DNA from: Devosia nanyangense
Lineage (GTDB): Bacteria > Pseudomonadota > Alphaproteobacteria > Rhizobiales > Devosiaceae
Direction of reading: 5' to 3'
Assembly: GCA_016213505.1 (NCBI GenBank)
Contig: JACRAF010000057.1
Span: forward strand, 30,327-94,326
DNA length: 64,000 nucleotides
Each line of letters starts with the position of its first letter. Positions within the stretch are counted from its first letter, which is position 1. Below the pieces are notes generated by a model. That model was not told where the DNA came from and searched no databases. It saw nothing but the letters and a program-made list of their open reading frames with translations. Positions 1 through 8,646 of the stretch are shown here, piece by piece. A program made the translations under genes and the position numbers.

Positions 1-383
1 TCGCGGTCCGCACCCCGCTCGAAGTCAACGTCCTCCACGACCGCAACCCGCAATATGTGCTGCTCTCGGACGGCTCTATCCGCAACGGCTTCACCCTCAA
101 ATTCCTCAACATGACGCAGGCGCCCCGCGCCATCGTGCTGACGCTGTCGGGGCTCGACGGCGCCACCATGAGCACGGCCGAGGGCGGCGACCAGCCCGCC
201 ACTTCCTTCGCCTTCGAAATCGAGCCTGATCGCGTCCTCGAGGAGCGCATCTTCGTCCGCCTGCCCGCCGACGCCGCTACCGGTCCGGCCAAGGATTTCC
301 GCTTCGAGGTCACCGCCGGCGACGGCTCGATCCATGCTTCGGCCGGCGCCAAGTTCGAAACCCCCAGCGAGACCCGGAAATGA
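1..383 (+). CDS. ccoG: CcoG (FixG/RdxA-type) cbb3 oxidase accessory protein, C-terminal end only
   Basis: The reading frame is open from the window edge and ends in TGA at 381-383, so only about the last 126 residues are present. They form the Ig-like periplasmic domain that closes CcoG proteins; the stretch RTPLEVNVLHDRNP followed by LSDGSIRNG is characteristic. CcoG is a membrane-anchored ferredoxin-like protein that prepares copper for cbb3 cytochrome oxidase assembly. The 4Fe-4S and membrane parts lie outside the window. It overlaps the next gene by 4 bases (ATGA) and heads a ccoGHIS assembly operon. The identification rests on this domain and on the gene order. Confidence 0.9.
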   Translation, partial: AVRTPLEVNVLHDRNPQYVLLSDGSIRNGFTLKFLNMTQAPRAIVLTLSGLDGATMSTAEGGDQPATSFAFEIEPDRVLEERIFVRLPADAATGPAKDFRFEVTAGDGSIHASAGAKFETPSETRK

Positions 384-859
384 CCGACACCAGCGCGCCG
401 CGCGGCTTCACCGGCTGGCATATGCTGGCCGCCATGCTGCTGTTTTTCGGCGTCGTCATCGGCGTCAATGTCTACCTCTCGGTCATGGCGATCCGCACCT
501 GGACCGGGGTGGTCGTCGACAACTCCTACAAGGCCGGACTGGACTTCAACGAGAAGGTCAAGCGCGCCGAGGAGCAACTGGCGCTCGGCTGGACCAGCCA
601 TCTGCGCTACGCAGCCGGGACGCTCCACTTCGAGCTGCATGACGTGAAGGGTGCGATGCTGAAGGTCTCGGGCGTCACGGCGCGGATCACCCGGCCGATC
701 GGCGACCGGGACGATCAGGCGATCACCCTCACCGCGCAGCCCGACGGGTCCTTCCTCGGTGCGCTCACCCTCGCAAGCGGCATCTGGAACGTCGTCACAA
801 TCGCCGCCGATACACCGCACGGCGCCTACGAGCGTCGCGATCAGATCACCGTGCCCTAA
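380..859 (+). CDS. ccoH: FixH/CcoH-family cbb3 oxidase assembly protein
   Basis: This 159-residue protein has one N-terminal membrane helix (about residues 12-34) starting from a short cytoplasmic tail, followed by a periplasmic domain. The GWHML segment before the helix and the YKAGLDFN motif after it are typical of FixH. FixH/CcoH proteins act with CcoG and CcoI in maturation of the high-affinity cbb3 oxidase. The start codon overlaps the ccoG stop (ATGA) and the stop lies 3 bases before ccoI, so the genes are probably translationally coupled. Confidence 0.9.
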   Translation: MTDTSAPRGFTGWHMLAAMLLFFGVVIGVNVYLSVMAIRTWTGVVVDNSYKAGLDFNEKVKRAEEQLALGWTSHLRYAAGTLHFELHDVKGAMLKVSGVTARITRPIGDRDDQAITLTAQPDGSFLGALTLASGIWNVVTIAADTPHGAYERRDQITVP

Positions 860-862
860 GCC

Positions 863-3124
863 ATGACCGCGCCCGGCCTTGCCCTCGAGAACGGCGCCAG
901 CGGGGCCGCCGGCCCCTCCGCGTCCGACGAGCTCCTGGCCTACAGCGTGCCGGCCGGCGAAGGAACGCGGGCCATCGAGTTCGTCGTCCCCGACGTCCAT
1001 TGCGCCGCCTGCATCAGCACGATCGAAACCGCTCTCGACCGGCTGCCGCAGGTCAAATCGGCCCGCGTCAACCTGTCCAAGCGGCGTGTCCGCGTTGCCT
1101 TCTCGCCCGAGATCGGCTCGCCGCTCGAGCTCGAGGCCGCCATCCGCGCCAGCGGCTATCGCACCCATCCGCTCGACCCATCGGCCAACACCGCCCGCAA
1201 CACCGCGCTCGGCGAGCTGGTGCGGGCGATGGCGGTCGCCGGCTTCGCCGCCGCCAACATCATGCTGTTTTCGGTCTCGGTGTGGTCGGGTGCGGACGCG
1301 CCGACGCGCGACCTCTTTCACTGGGTGTCGGCGCTGATCGCCCTGCCCGCCATCGCCTATGCCGGCCGGCCGTTCTTCCGCTCCGCCTTCGCCGCGCTGC
1401 GCGTCGGCCGCACCAACATGGATGTCCCGATCACCATCGGCATTACCCTCGCAACCTGTCTCAGCCTCTACGAAACCGCAATCTCGGGCGCGCACGCCTA
1501 TTTCGATGCCTCCACCATGCTGCTGTTCTTCCTGCTCGTCGGGCGCACGCTCGACCACCTGATGCGCGAGCGCGCGCGCGGCGCCCTCGGCAATCTCGAG
1601 CGGCTCGCCCCGCGCGGCGCGACGCGCATCCACGCCGACGGCACCCTCGCCTTCATCGCCATCGACAAGATCGTGCCGGGGATGAAGCTCCTGGTCCGCC
1701 CCGGCGACCGCCTGCCGGTCGATTGCATGGTGGCCGAAGGCACCGGCGAGGTCGACGCCTCGCTGGTTACCGGCGAGTCGCTGCCGGTCGCCGTGTCGTC
1801 CGGAACCCGCATCGCCGCCGGGACCATCAACGGCGCCAGCAGCCTCGAGGTCGAGGTGGCAAGGCGCGCCGCCGACTCGTTCCTCGCCCGCATGATCACC
1901 ATGATGAGCGAGGCAGAAGGCGCCCGCACCCGTTACCGCCGCATCGCCGACCGCGTCGCCGCCATCTACGCGCCGGTGCTGCACACCACCGCCGCGCTGA
2001 CCTTTCTCGGCTGGGGGCTGTTCACCGGCGACTGGCACGGGGCCCTGGTCAACGCCGTCGCCGTGCTCATCATCACCTGCCCCTGCGCCCTGGCGCTGGC
2101 TGTCCCGATGGTTCAGGTGGTCGCGGCGGCGCGGCTCTTCCGCAACGGCATCATGATGCGCGACGGCGCCGGGCTCGAACGGGCGGCGCGGGTCGACGCC
2201 GTCATCTTCGACAAGACCGGCACCCTCACCGAGGGCGCGCCGCGGCTCGAGCGGCAGAATTTTGGGACACCCGACTTGCTGGGCGTCGCCGCCGCGATCG
2301 CCGCTCACAGCACGCACCCCCTGGCTCAGGCGCTCGCCCGGTCTGCCGGCAGCGTCCGGCCCATACGGGGTGACGTCCGCGAGCATGCCGGCGCCGGGGT
2401 CGAGGTCCGCGACGGCGCCGTGCTGTGGCGCCTGGGCAATGCGAAATTCTGCGATGCGCCCGATGAGCCCGCCGACGTCGCCGGCAGTCGCGTGTATCTG
2501 TCGCGGAACGGGGAGGTCGTCGCCGGCTTCTCGTTCGAGGACAAACTGCGCGCCGATGCCTCCGAGGCGGCCGACCAACTGCGCCGTAGGGGGCTCGATC
2601 TCGAAATCCTTTCCGGCGATACGCCCGGCGTCGTGGCGCGGGTCGCCGCGCATCTGTCGATCGCCTCCTGGCGCGCCCGCCAGCGCCCCGAGGACAAGCT
2701 CGACCGGATCGCAGCCCGCACCGCGGCGGGCGACCGGGTGATGATGGTCGGCGACGGCATCAACGACGCGCCGGCGCTGCGCGCCGCCTCGGTGTCGATG
2801 GCCCCGTCCGAGGCCGCCGACATCGGGCGCAATGCCGCCGATTTCGTGTTCACCAGCGGCAAGCTGGCGAGCGTGCCGTTCCTCATTGACATTGCCCGCC
2901 GCGCCGAACGGCTGGTCGTCGAGAACCTGTCGCTGGCCGTGATCTACAACGCCATCGCCCTGCCGCTCGCCATCGCCGGGCTCGTCACCCCGCTGATCGC
3001 CGCGCTCGCCATGTCGGGCTCGTCGCTGCTGGTCGTCGCCAATGCCATGCGGCTCAATCTCGGCGCGCCGGCGCGGCGACCCGCCCCCGGCGTGCGTCCG
3101 GCTCTGGCGGAGACCGCCGCATGA
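863..3124 (+). CDS. ccoI: CcoI/FixI copper-translocating P-type ATPase for cbb3 oxidase assembly
   Basis: A 753-residue P1B ATPase. A heavy-metal-associated domain at about residues 35-105 carries the CAAC metal-binding pair. Membrane helices follow. The transport motif is CPCALALAVP, the phosphorylation site is DKTGTLTEG, the nucleotide-binding HP motif is AHSTHPLAQ, and the hinge is GDGINDAPAL. FixI/CcoI pumps copper out of the cytoplasm to load the CuB site of cbb3 oxidase and does not mainly serve copper resistance. Position between ccoH and ccoS fixes the assignment. The last bases overlap the ccoS start (ATGA). Confidence 0.95.
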   Translation: MTAPGLALENGASGAAGPSASDELLAYSVPAGEGTRAIEFVVPDVHCAACISTIETALDRLPQVKSARVNLSKRRVRVAFSPEIGSPLELEAAIRASGYRTHPLDPSANTARNTALGELVRAMAVAGFAAANIMLFSVSVWSGADAPTRDLFHWVSALIALPAIAYAGRPFFRSAFAALRVGRTNMDVPITIGITLATCLSLYETAISGAHAYFDASTMLLFFLLVGRTLDHLMRERARGALGNLERLAPRGATRIHADGTLAFIAIDKIVPGMKLLVRPGDRLPVDCMVAEGTGEVDASLVTGESLPVAVSSGTRIAAGTINGASSLEVEVARRAADSFLARMITMMSEAEGARTRYRRIADRVAAIYAPVLHTTAALTFLGWGLFTGDWHGALVNAVAVLIITCPCALALAVPMVQVVAAARLFRNGIMMRDGAGLERAARVDAVIFDKTGTLTEGAPRLERQNFGTPDLLGVAAAIAAHSTHPLAQALARSAGSVRPIRGDVREHAGAGVEVRDGAVLWRLGNAKFCDAPDEPADVAGSRVYLSRNGEVVAGFSFEDKLRADASEAADQLRRRGLDLEILSGDTPGVVARVAAHLSIASWRARQRPEDKLDRIAARTAAGDRVMMVGDGINDAPALRAASVSMAPSEAADIGRNAADFVFTSGKLASVPFLIDIARRAERLVVENLSLAVIYNAIALPLAIAGLVTPLIAALAMSGSSLLVVANAMRLNLGAPARRPAPGVRPALAETAA

Positions 3125-3276
3125 GTGGCCTCTTGGTGCTTATCCCGATCGCGCTGCTGCTCGGCATCGGGGCGCTCGCGACCTTCCTCTGGGCCCTCCG
3201 CTCGGGCCAGTATGACGACCTCAAAGGCGCCGGCGAGCGCATCCTGTCGGACGATCCGCGCGATCACCTCAAGTAG
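3121..3276 (+). CDS. ccoS: CcoS, small cbb3-type oxidase assembly protein
   Basis: A 51-residue protein. It starts MSGLLVLIPIALLLG, a single N-terminal membrane helix, and continues WALRSGQYDDL, the CcoS hallmark (aromatic, then SGQ(Y/F)DDL). CcoS is needed for heme and copper insertion into cbb3 oxidase. The ATG overlaps the ccoI stop by 4 bases. The 3' end overlaps the 3' end of the convergent Crp/Fnr gene by 8 bases, so no terminator can fit between them. Confidence 0.95.
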   Translation: MSGLLVLIPIALLLGIGALATFLWALRSGQYDDLKGAGERILSDDPRDHLK

Positions 3277-4021
3277 CAGGCGATGTCACCCGAAAGTTGC
3301 GAATGCGGCCGTAGCATCCGCAGGCGCGTCGCTCGAGAGCCTCGCGATCGGTGATCATGAGCAGGCCGCGCCGATACCGGATGACGCCCTCGTCCTTGAA
3401 CCGCGAACAGGCTTCGCTGACCGTCGCCCGCCTGAGACCGAGAATGTGCGACAGCGAGTCCTGCTTGATCAGGAACGCCTCGTCTCCCATCCGGTCGCTG
3501 GCCTCCAGCAACCACCGGGCCACCCGCTGCTCGGCGTTGTGAAGGCTGTTGCAGGCGACGGACTCCATGAGCTGGACGATAAACGCCCGGGCATAGTTCT
3601 GCATGGCGTTGCGAACGCACGAAAACTCGACATGGGCCGCGTCGAGATCGTCGAGCGACAGCCAGGAGGCGTAGCCCGCGACTTGTACCGTCGACCGGCT
3701 CAGAGCGTGGCGCCCGCCCATCACCAGCGCAAGACCGACAAAGCCCTCGCGACCGACCGACGCCTTCTCGATGCTTCGTCCGCCCTCCATCTCGGTCATC
3801 AGCGATATCGCCCCGGTGTGCGGGAAGATCGCGTGCGTGAACGGCGCGCCAGTCTCATAGAGGACCTCCCCCGGCGACATCTGCCGGGTCACCATGCGGG
3901 TTTTGAGGAACGCCCGGGCCTCAGGCCTCAAGGAAAGCAGCACGCGATTGTGGACAATCGCCGAATCGTCTGAGGCGTCGGTCAAGGTGAGCGGGCTCCG
4001 GGACGCGGAACGACACTTCAA
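3269..4021 (-). CDS. Crp/Fnr-family transcriptional regulator
   Basis: A 250-residue protein with an N-terminal cyclic-nucleotide-binding-type beta-roll (about residues 35-150, including PGEVLYETG) and a C-terminal winged helix of the Crp type (about 165-235, with LSHILGLRRATVSEA as the recognition region). The cysteine cluster of oxygen-sensing Fnr proteins is absent from the N-terminus, so direct 4Fe-4S oxygen sensing is unlikely. The first in-frame start is TTG at 4021; a second TTG about 12 codons later is also possible, so the start is uncertain. It converges on ccoS with an 8-base overlap. The target genes are not evident; control of the neighbouring cco genes is only a guess from position. 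Confidence 0.85.
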   Translation of the reverse strand: MKCRSASRSPLTLTDASDDSAIVHNRVLLSLRPEARAFLKTRMVTRQMSPGEVLYETGAPFTHAIFPHTGAISLMTEMEGGRSIEKASVGREGFVGLALVMGGRHALSRSTVQVAGYASWLSLDDLDAAHVEFSCVRNAMQNYARAFIVQLMESVACNSLHNAEQRVARWLLEASDRMGDEAFLIKQDSLSHILGLRRATVSEACSRFKDEGVIRYRRGLLMITDREALERRACGCYGRIRNFRVTSPAT

Positions 4022-4060
4022 TCGTCCCGCGCCCGGCCGGTCAATCCCGTGACGGGCAGT

Positions 4061-4873
4061 CTAGGCGCGCTGCACGGTTCGGATCGCGCCCGCCTGCGGG
4101 TCGTAGCCGCGGGCCGCGAGCAGGAACGCCACCACCGTGCAGCCGGCCACCACCCCGAGCGAGAGCAGGTTCAATTGCCCATAGGCGGCGAAGCGGATCA
4201 GCTCGACCGCGTGGTTGAAGGGGTTGAGCTCGGACAGCCAGTAGACGAGATCCGCGCCGGCCTCGCGCAGCTTCCACAAGGGGTAGAGGGCGGACGATAG
4301 AAAGAACATCGGGAACACCACGAAGTTCATCATCCCGGCAAAATTCTCGATCTGTCGCGTATAGACCGAGACCAAGAGCCCGATCGATCCCAGCATCAGG
4401 CCGGCGAGCACGATCGCCGGGGCGGCATAGAGGGTGCCGAGCCCTGGGAACGCATAGCCGAAGATGCGCGCCAGCAGCAGGAACGCATAGGCCTGCAGCA
4501 GCGCGAGAATCGTCGCCGCGGCGATCTTGGCGAACAACAGGAAACTGCGCGGCAGCGGGCTGACCAGCATCACCCGCATCACCCCTGCCTCGCGGTCGTA
4601 GACCATCGACAGCGCCGACTGCATGCACTGGAACAGGACGACGATGCCGACCAGTCCCGGCAGGACGTATTCCTGATAGGGCGTGTAGGTCTGGTAGGGC
4701 GGAATGATCGAGATGCCCAACAAATCGTGGAGGCCCGTCGCGAACACCAGCAGCCACAGCGCCGGCCGGATCAGCGACGAGATCAGCCGCTCGGTCTGCC
4801 GCAGGAACTTCGCGATCTCGCGCCAGGTGATGGCGGAAAAGCCGAGCCACAGGTGGCCGATGGTTACTGGCAC
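4061..4873 (-). CDS. lutF: ABC-2 type permease of the PQQ/lanthanide-associated transporter (PedC/LutF type)
   Basis: A 270-residue membrane protein with about six hydrophobic segments. The motifs YQEYVLPGL, SMVYDREAG and ELNPFNHAVELIR are typical of ABC-2 permeases. In known families this matches the PedC permease of PQQ-dependent alcohol dehydrogenase clusters, called LutF in the lanthanide-uptake cluster of Methylorubrum. The start chosen is GTG at 4873, which overlaps the upstream binding-protein gene by 10 bases; a longer in-frame extension to 5005 would overlap that gene heavily and was discarded. Its expected ATPase partner is on the other side of the divergent promoter (10094-10855). 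The substrate (lanthanide or its chelate) is inferred from the family. Confidence 0.8.
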   Translation of the reverse strand: MPVTIGHLWLGFSAITWREIAKFLRQTERLISSLIRPALWLLVFATGLHDLLGISIIPPYQTYTPYQEYVLPGLVGIVVLFQCMQSALSMVYDREAGVMRVMLVSPLPRSFLLFAKIAAATILALLQAYAFLLLARIFGYAFPGLGTLYAAPAIVLAGLMLGSIGLLVSVYTRQIENFAGMMNFVVFPMFFLSSALYPLWKLREAGADLVYWLSELNPFNHAVELIRFAAYGQLNLLSLGVVAGCTVVAFLLAARGYDPQAGAIRTVQRA

Positions 4874-6039
4874 TTGAACTCCGGCTCGTCGGTGCCCAGC
4901 GTATCGAGCACGTTGGTCTGGTGCAGGAACCCCTCCAGCGGCGCCACGTCGATCACCGCGTTGGACGTCGACAGCATGATCGGCATCCTGAGCTGTCCGT
5001 CCCACGGCCGGAAGTTCATCGACACGCCCTTCGATCCGTCGACGCGCAGCCGGTTGCTGCGCATGAAAGCGTCGACCTTCTTGAAGTCCTCCGAATTGGC
5101 CTTGACGTAAGAGGTGACGATCGCCTTGGCGGCCATCCAGGTCGACCAGTCATGACCGGTCATACGCAGACCGTTGGTGAACCTGCCGAAGCGCAGGGTG
5201 ACCTGGGTCGCGCTATCGTGGTCCGCCGACCAGTGCCACGCGCTGGCGACGAGACCGGCGGTGCCGACCACCGGCCGCGGCAGTTGCGTGGCATAGGGGA
5301 GGTAGCGGCCGAACTCGCCGAAACTGTCGGCGAGAAAGACCAGATCGTAGTCGGCCCCGCCGGTGATCAGCTTGGCGTTGTTCTGTTCGCGATTGGCCGG
5401 GTCGGTCGCCAGCGTGAACTGCCTGGTGTCCGCTATGTCGAGCCGCAGGCGCTGCGCCGCGGCGGTGAAGGCGTCGGCGATTTCCTTGTCGCGCTTCTCC
5501 TCTCCATACAGCACGAGAACGCGGGTCCAGTTCTGCGTGCGCAGATACTGCACCATGGCATCGGCCAGCATGCGGTCGGAGGCCGCGCTGTGCAGCAAAT
5601 TGGGATAGCACCGGGTCCGCAGATAATCGTCCGGGGCCGTGGCATTGATCAGCGTCACCGGCTGGTCGCGCGTCAGCGCCGCCACCTGGTCGAGGAGCGA
5701 CGCGGGCAGGTCGACGATGACGAAATGCTCGCCGGCTGCCACCATCCTGCGCACCGCATCGACGAGACCCGTGATGTCGGCCGCCTTCTCGAAATCGAGC
5801 GTGAAGCTCATGCCCACCGCTTGGCCGATGATGCCGAGGTCGTCGACGCCCATTTTGGCGCCGAACGTCGGATCGTCCGGGGGATTGATCTCGATCCGGG
5901 TGTAGACGAGATCCGGCTGATAGCGCGGATCGTCGCTGAGGCCGAGATAGCCGATGGTCACGCTGCCGCCGGCGAACGTCGCCCCCGCCTGGACGGCGAA
6001 GGCGAGCAAGAGGCCGATGGCGGCGAGGCACCTAGTCAT
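4864..6039 (-). CDS. lutA: Periplasmic binding protein of the PQQ/lanthanide-associated ABC transporter (LutA type)
   Basis: A 391-residue exported protein with signal peptide MTRCLAAIGLLLAFAVQAGA. The mature part is a periplasmic-binding-protein type 1 fold, including VTIGYLGLSDDPRYQPDL and TRVLVLYGEEKRDKEIADAF. It matches the substrate-binding family found with PQQ-dependent alcohol dehydrogenases, which in Methylorubrum is LutA. The ATG at 6039 was preferred because it places the signal peptide at the N-terminus; it overlaps the upstream beta-propeller gene by 8 bases. The protein continues into the permease gene by overlap, giving a tightly coupled operon. Lanthanide binding is inferred from family and context. 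Confidence 0.8.
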   Translation of the reverse strand: MTRCLAAIGLLLAFAVQAGATFAGGSVTIGYLGLSDDPRYQPDLVYTRIEINPPDDPTFGAKMGVDDLGIIGQAVGMSFTLDFEKAADITGLVDAVRRMVAAGEHFVIVDLPASLLDQVAALTRDQPVTLINATAPDDYLRTRCYPNLLHSAASDRMLADAMVQYLRTQNWTRVLVLYGEEKRDKEIADAFTAAAQRLRLDIADTRQFTLATDPANREQNNAKLITGGADYDLVFLADSFGEFGRYLPYATQLPRPVVGTAGLVASAWHWSADHDSATQVTLRFGRFTNGLRMTGHDWSTWMAAKAIVTSYVKANSEDFKKVDAFMRSNRLRVDGSKGVSMNFRPWDGQLRMPIMLSTSNAVIDVAPLEGFLHQTNVLDTLGTDEPEFKCQ

Positions 6040-7021
6040 CGATGACCACCGAATGAGGCACACGTCCGATCGGCAGGGACTTTACCGCCGACATCGACGC
6101 CATGTCGACGATGGTGATGTCGTCCGACAGGCCGTTGGCCACGATGGCGATCTTTTCGTCCTTGCTGAGGTCGATCGACCAGGCGCGCTTGCCGACAAGC
6201 ACATATTTCAGCACGTCGTGCGTGTGCGCGTCGATGATGGCGATGTGGTTGGCGCGCCCGAGGCTGAGCAGGATCTTGCTGCCGTCGCGGGTGATCGCCA
6301 TGCCGACCGGCGTCACGTCCTCCTCGCGGAAGCCGGGCGGCACGAAGGTCAGGCTGTCCTTGATCTCGAGCGTCTTGGTGTCGATGATGTCGATCTCGCT
6401 CGACAGCTCGCACGAAACCCAAAGCTCGGACCCGTCCGGCGTCAGGATGAGGCGGCGCGGCCGCGTGCCCACCACGATGTTCTTGGTCACCGCCCCGCTC
6501 GCCGGATCAATGACATGGACCATGTCGGCCACTTCCGAGGTGGCGTAGACCGTTTTGCCGTCGGGCGTCACCAGAATGCCTTCGGGCTCGGCCCCGGTCG
6601 GGATGTCCTGGGTCGAGATGCGGCTCGTGAGGTCGATGCGCTCGACGCGCGAATCCTCCTCGTCCGAGACGTAGATCGCCGACTCGTCGCCGGTGAAGGC
6701 GAACACCTCCGGGCTCGGGCCGGTCGGGATGCTGTCGACCACCTCGAGCGTGGCAACGTCGATGACGTCGATCGAGTCGTCATCCCCGCAGGCGACATAG
6801 AGCAGCGTATGGGCGGCATTGAAGTGCATGTCGCGCGGGCGGCGCGACGTGGGAATGCGCTTGACGATAGTGTAGTCCTTGTCGAGGACGACGATTTCGT
6901 TGCCCTTTTCGGTGGACACGAAGATGAGGCCCGTACCTGCGGCCACAGCCGGCAGGGTCAGGAACAAGGCCAGGATGAGCGCGGCAGCGCTCGCCAAAAG
7001 CGATCTCGGATGCACGGTCAT
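6032..7021 (-). CDS. Exported YVTN-type beta-propeller protein of PQQ/lanthanide clusters
   Basis: A 329-residue protein with a cleavable signal peptide (ending near VAAG) and about seven repeats of the form (I/V)x(V/I)IDxxTxxVxxxIxxGxxPxxIxxTPDG, such as VIDPASGAVTKNIVVG and LTPDGSELWVSCE. This is the family described as a PQQ-dependent catabolism-associated beta-propeller. It sits between the cupredoxin-like gene (4-base ATGA overlap) and the binding protein (8-base overlap), so it is cotranscribed with the transporter. A role in the periplasm, perhaps in metal or cofactor delivery, is inferred from context; no catalytic residues are evident. Confidence 0.82.
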   Translation of the reverse strand: MTVHPRSLLASAAALILALFLTLPAVAAGTGLIFVSTEKGNEIVVLDKDYTIVKRIPTSRRPRDMHFNAAHTLLYVACGDDDSIDVIDVATLEVVDSIPTGPSPEVFAFTGDESAIYVSDEEDSRVERIDLTSRISTQDIPTGAEPEGILVTPDGKTVYATSEVADMVHVIDPASGAVTKNIVVGTRPRRLILTPDGSELWVSCELSSEIDIIDTKTLEIKDSLTFVPPGFREEDVTPVGMAITRDGSKILLSLGRANHIAIIDAHTHDVLKYVLVGKRAWSIDLSKDEKIAIVANGLSDDITIVDMASMSAVKSLPIGRVPHSVVIDD

Positions 7022-7449
7022 TTCACCACGAATTTGCCGATGAGGCCGCGCGTCTCGTAGCCCGGCACGTAAAAGTCGTATTCGCCGGGCCGCACCGGAA
7101 CGAACGAGATTTCGACGGTCTCTTCATCGCCGAAGCTGATCTCGTCGAAACCGGCGAGGCTGATCGAGACTTCGCCCACTGAGACCTGATTGATCCATGA
7201 ATTGCGCAGCAGCTCCGGCATGGCGAAGTCGATCTCGTCGCTGCCGTCGCTGCTGATCTCCAGGCGGTAATACTGGCCGGTTTCGAGCTGGTACTCGGTT
7301 TCCGAAAACGTCAGATCGGCCATGTTGATCTCGAGTTCGTCGAGATCGGTGCCATTGGCGGCGAGATTGCCTTCGGCCGATGCCCCGAACGGGGCGAAAA
7401 CGCCCAAGAAAACAGCTATCGCTGCAATAGATTTTTGCAATGCCGGCAT
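7018..7449 (-). CDS. Exported cupredoxin-fold protein lacking copper ligands
   Basis: A 143-residue protein with signal peptide MPALQKSIAAIAVFLGVFA and a mature domain ending VRPGEYDFYVPGYETRGLIG. This resembles the last strands of cupredoxins, where Cys, His and Met bind copper, but the expected positions hold Val, Tyr and Leu. The mature N-terminal half is unusually acidic (many Glu and Asp). The ATG at 7449 follows GGAGG at a 6-base spacing, which decides the start over upstream codons. It is the first gene of the operon with the beta-propeller, binding protein and permease. The function is unknown; a periplasmic metal-handling role is inferred from the neighbours. Confidence 0.7.
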   Translation of the reverse strand: MPALQKSIAAIAVFLGVFAPFGASAEGNLAANGTDLDELEINMADLTFSETEYQLETGQYYRLEISSDGSDEIDFAMPELLRNSWINQVSVGEVSISLAGFDEISFGDEETVEISFVPVRPGEYDFYVPGYETRGLIGKFVVK

Positions 7450-7506
7450 CGAAAGCCTCCAGTTCGCATGATTGGCATCGAGCCTGAGGGCCGGCAACCA
7501 TGACAC

Positions 7507-7525
7507 GACAATGCTCAGTATTGTC
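7507..7525. promoter_or_regulatory. Inverted repeat in the divergent promoter of the two transport operons (candidate LysR box)
   Basis: Arms GACAAT and ATTGTC flank the spacer GCTCAGT. The site lies 57 bases upstream of the leftward operon start (7449) and 66 bases upstream of the rightward start (7592). The core CAAT-N7-ATTG with central CTCA recurs upstream of both LysR genes, and a CTAT/ATAG version lies upstream of the PQQ dehydrogenase gene. Confidence 0.6.
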
Positions 7526-7591
7526 TAGACTGATGAGGTCAGATGCTAGCGCTTGGAAAAACAGGGGGTTGAGGCCCTCGAGGGGAGAACC

Positions 7592-8581
7592 ATGCGCAGC
7601 TTCGTACGTCCACTTCTGGCCGGTCTGGCGATCGCATCCGCCGTCGTCTTGTCCGGATTCTCGCCGGAGACCCACAAGCTCACCCTCGGCCTGCAGGGCA
7701 CCGGAACCGCCAAGTGGGAACTCGCCGCGATGACGGCGCTGGGCATCGACAAAAAGCACCAGCTCGAGCTCGACGTCCGCGACCTCGCCGATTCCAAGGC
7801 CGGGCAGATCGCGCTCCAGGCCGGCGAGGTCGAGGTGATCCTCTCCGATTTCGTCTGGGTGTCGCTGCAGCGCCATCAGGGCAACATGGTCACCATGGTG
7901 CCGCATTCGCTGACCGTGGGCGGGCTGATCGTCGACCCGGCGGCCGGCATCGCGACCATCGCCGACCTCAAGGGCAAGACCCTCGCCGTCTCGGGCAGCG
8001 CCGTCGACAAAAGCTTCGTCATCCTCAGCGCCTACTACGCCAAGCAGACCGGGTCCAAGCTCCTCGACGACGTCGACGCCAAATTCGGCGCCCCGCCGCT
8101 GATCAACGAGCTGATCACCGGTGACAAGGCGCAGGCGGCGCTCAATCTGTGGAACTGGAACGCCAGGGCCAAGATCGCCGGCAAGACCGAGCTGATCTCG
8201 GTGCCCGCGATGCTCGCCGATCTGGGCGTCTCCGAGACCCCGCCGCTGCTCGGCTGGGTGTTCTCGGACGACACGGCAAACCAGAAGAAGGTCGAACTCA
8301 AGGCCTTCCTCGATTCTTCCTTCGAGACCAAGGCGGCGCTGATGACGGACGACGCCGTCTGGGACACCATTCGGCCCGCCATGAACGTCGGCGACGACGA
8401 CGCCCTGTTCAAGCAGCTGCGTGACGACTACCGCGCCGGCATCGTGCTGAAATACTCGGCCAGCGACATGGGACCGGCCGAGCAGTCCTTCGCCCTGATG
8501 GCCAAGTTCGGCGGACCCGACGTCGTCGGCGACGCCACCGACCTGGCCGACGGCACGTTCTGGAAGGGCTATCACAAATAG
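7592..8581 (+). CDS. ABC transporter substrate-binding protein, sulfonate/nitrate/NMT1 type
   Basis: A 329-residue exported protein; the signal peptide begins MRSFVRPLLAGLAIASAVV. The mature domain has features of the type 2 periplasmic-binding fold of the TauA/SsuA/NrtA group, such as LTLGLQGTGTAKWELAAM, the helix-capping segment LKGKTLAVSGSAVDKSF, and AGEVEVILSDFVWVS. The ATG at 7592 follows GAGGGGAGA; a start 13 codons earlier lacks a ribosome site. It is the first gene of the rightward operon with a permease and two ATPases. The ligand cannot be told from sequence. The shared promoter with the lanthanide-type transporter suggests a related compound rather than a sulfonate. Confidence 0.85.
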   Translation: MRSFVRPLLAGLAIASAVVLSGFSPETHKLTLGLQGTGTAKWELAAMTALGIDKKHQLELDVRDLADSKAGQIALQAGEVEVILSDFVWVSLQRHQGNMVTMVPHSLTVGGLIVDPAAGIATIADLKGKTLAVSGSAVDKSFVILSAYYAKQTGSKLLDDVDAKFGAPPLINELITGDKAQAALNLWNWNARAKIAGKTELISVPAMLADLGVSETPPLLGWVFSDDTANQKKVELKAFLDSSFETKAALMTDDAVWDTIRPAMNVGDDDALFKQLRDDYRAGIVLKYSASDMGPAEQSFALMAKFGGPDVVGDATDLADGTFWKGYHK

Positions 8582-8646
8582 ACCAAGCGCCCGCTGGTCG
8601 CGCAACGACAATCCGACCGGCACGCGCCGATCGCGGTCGCCGGGAT

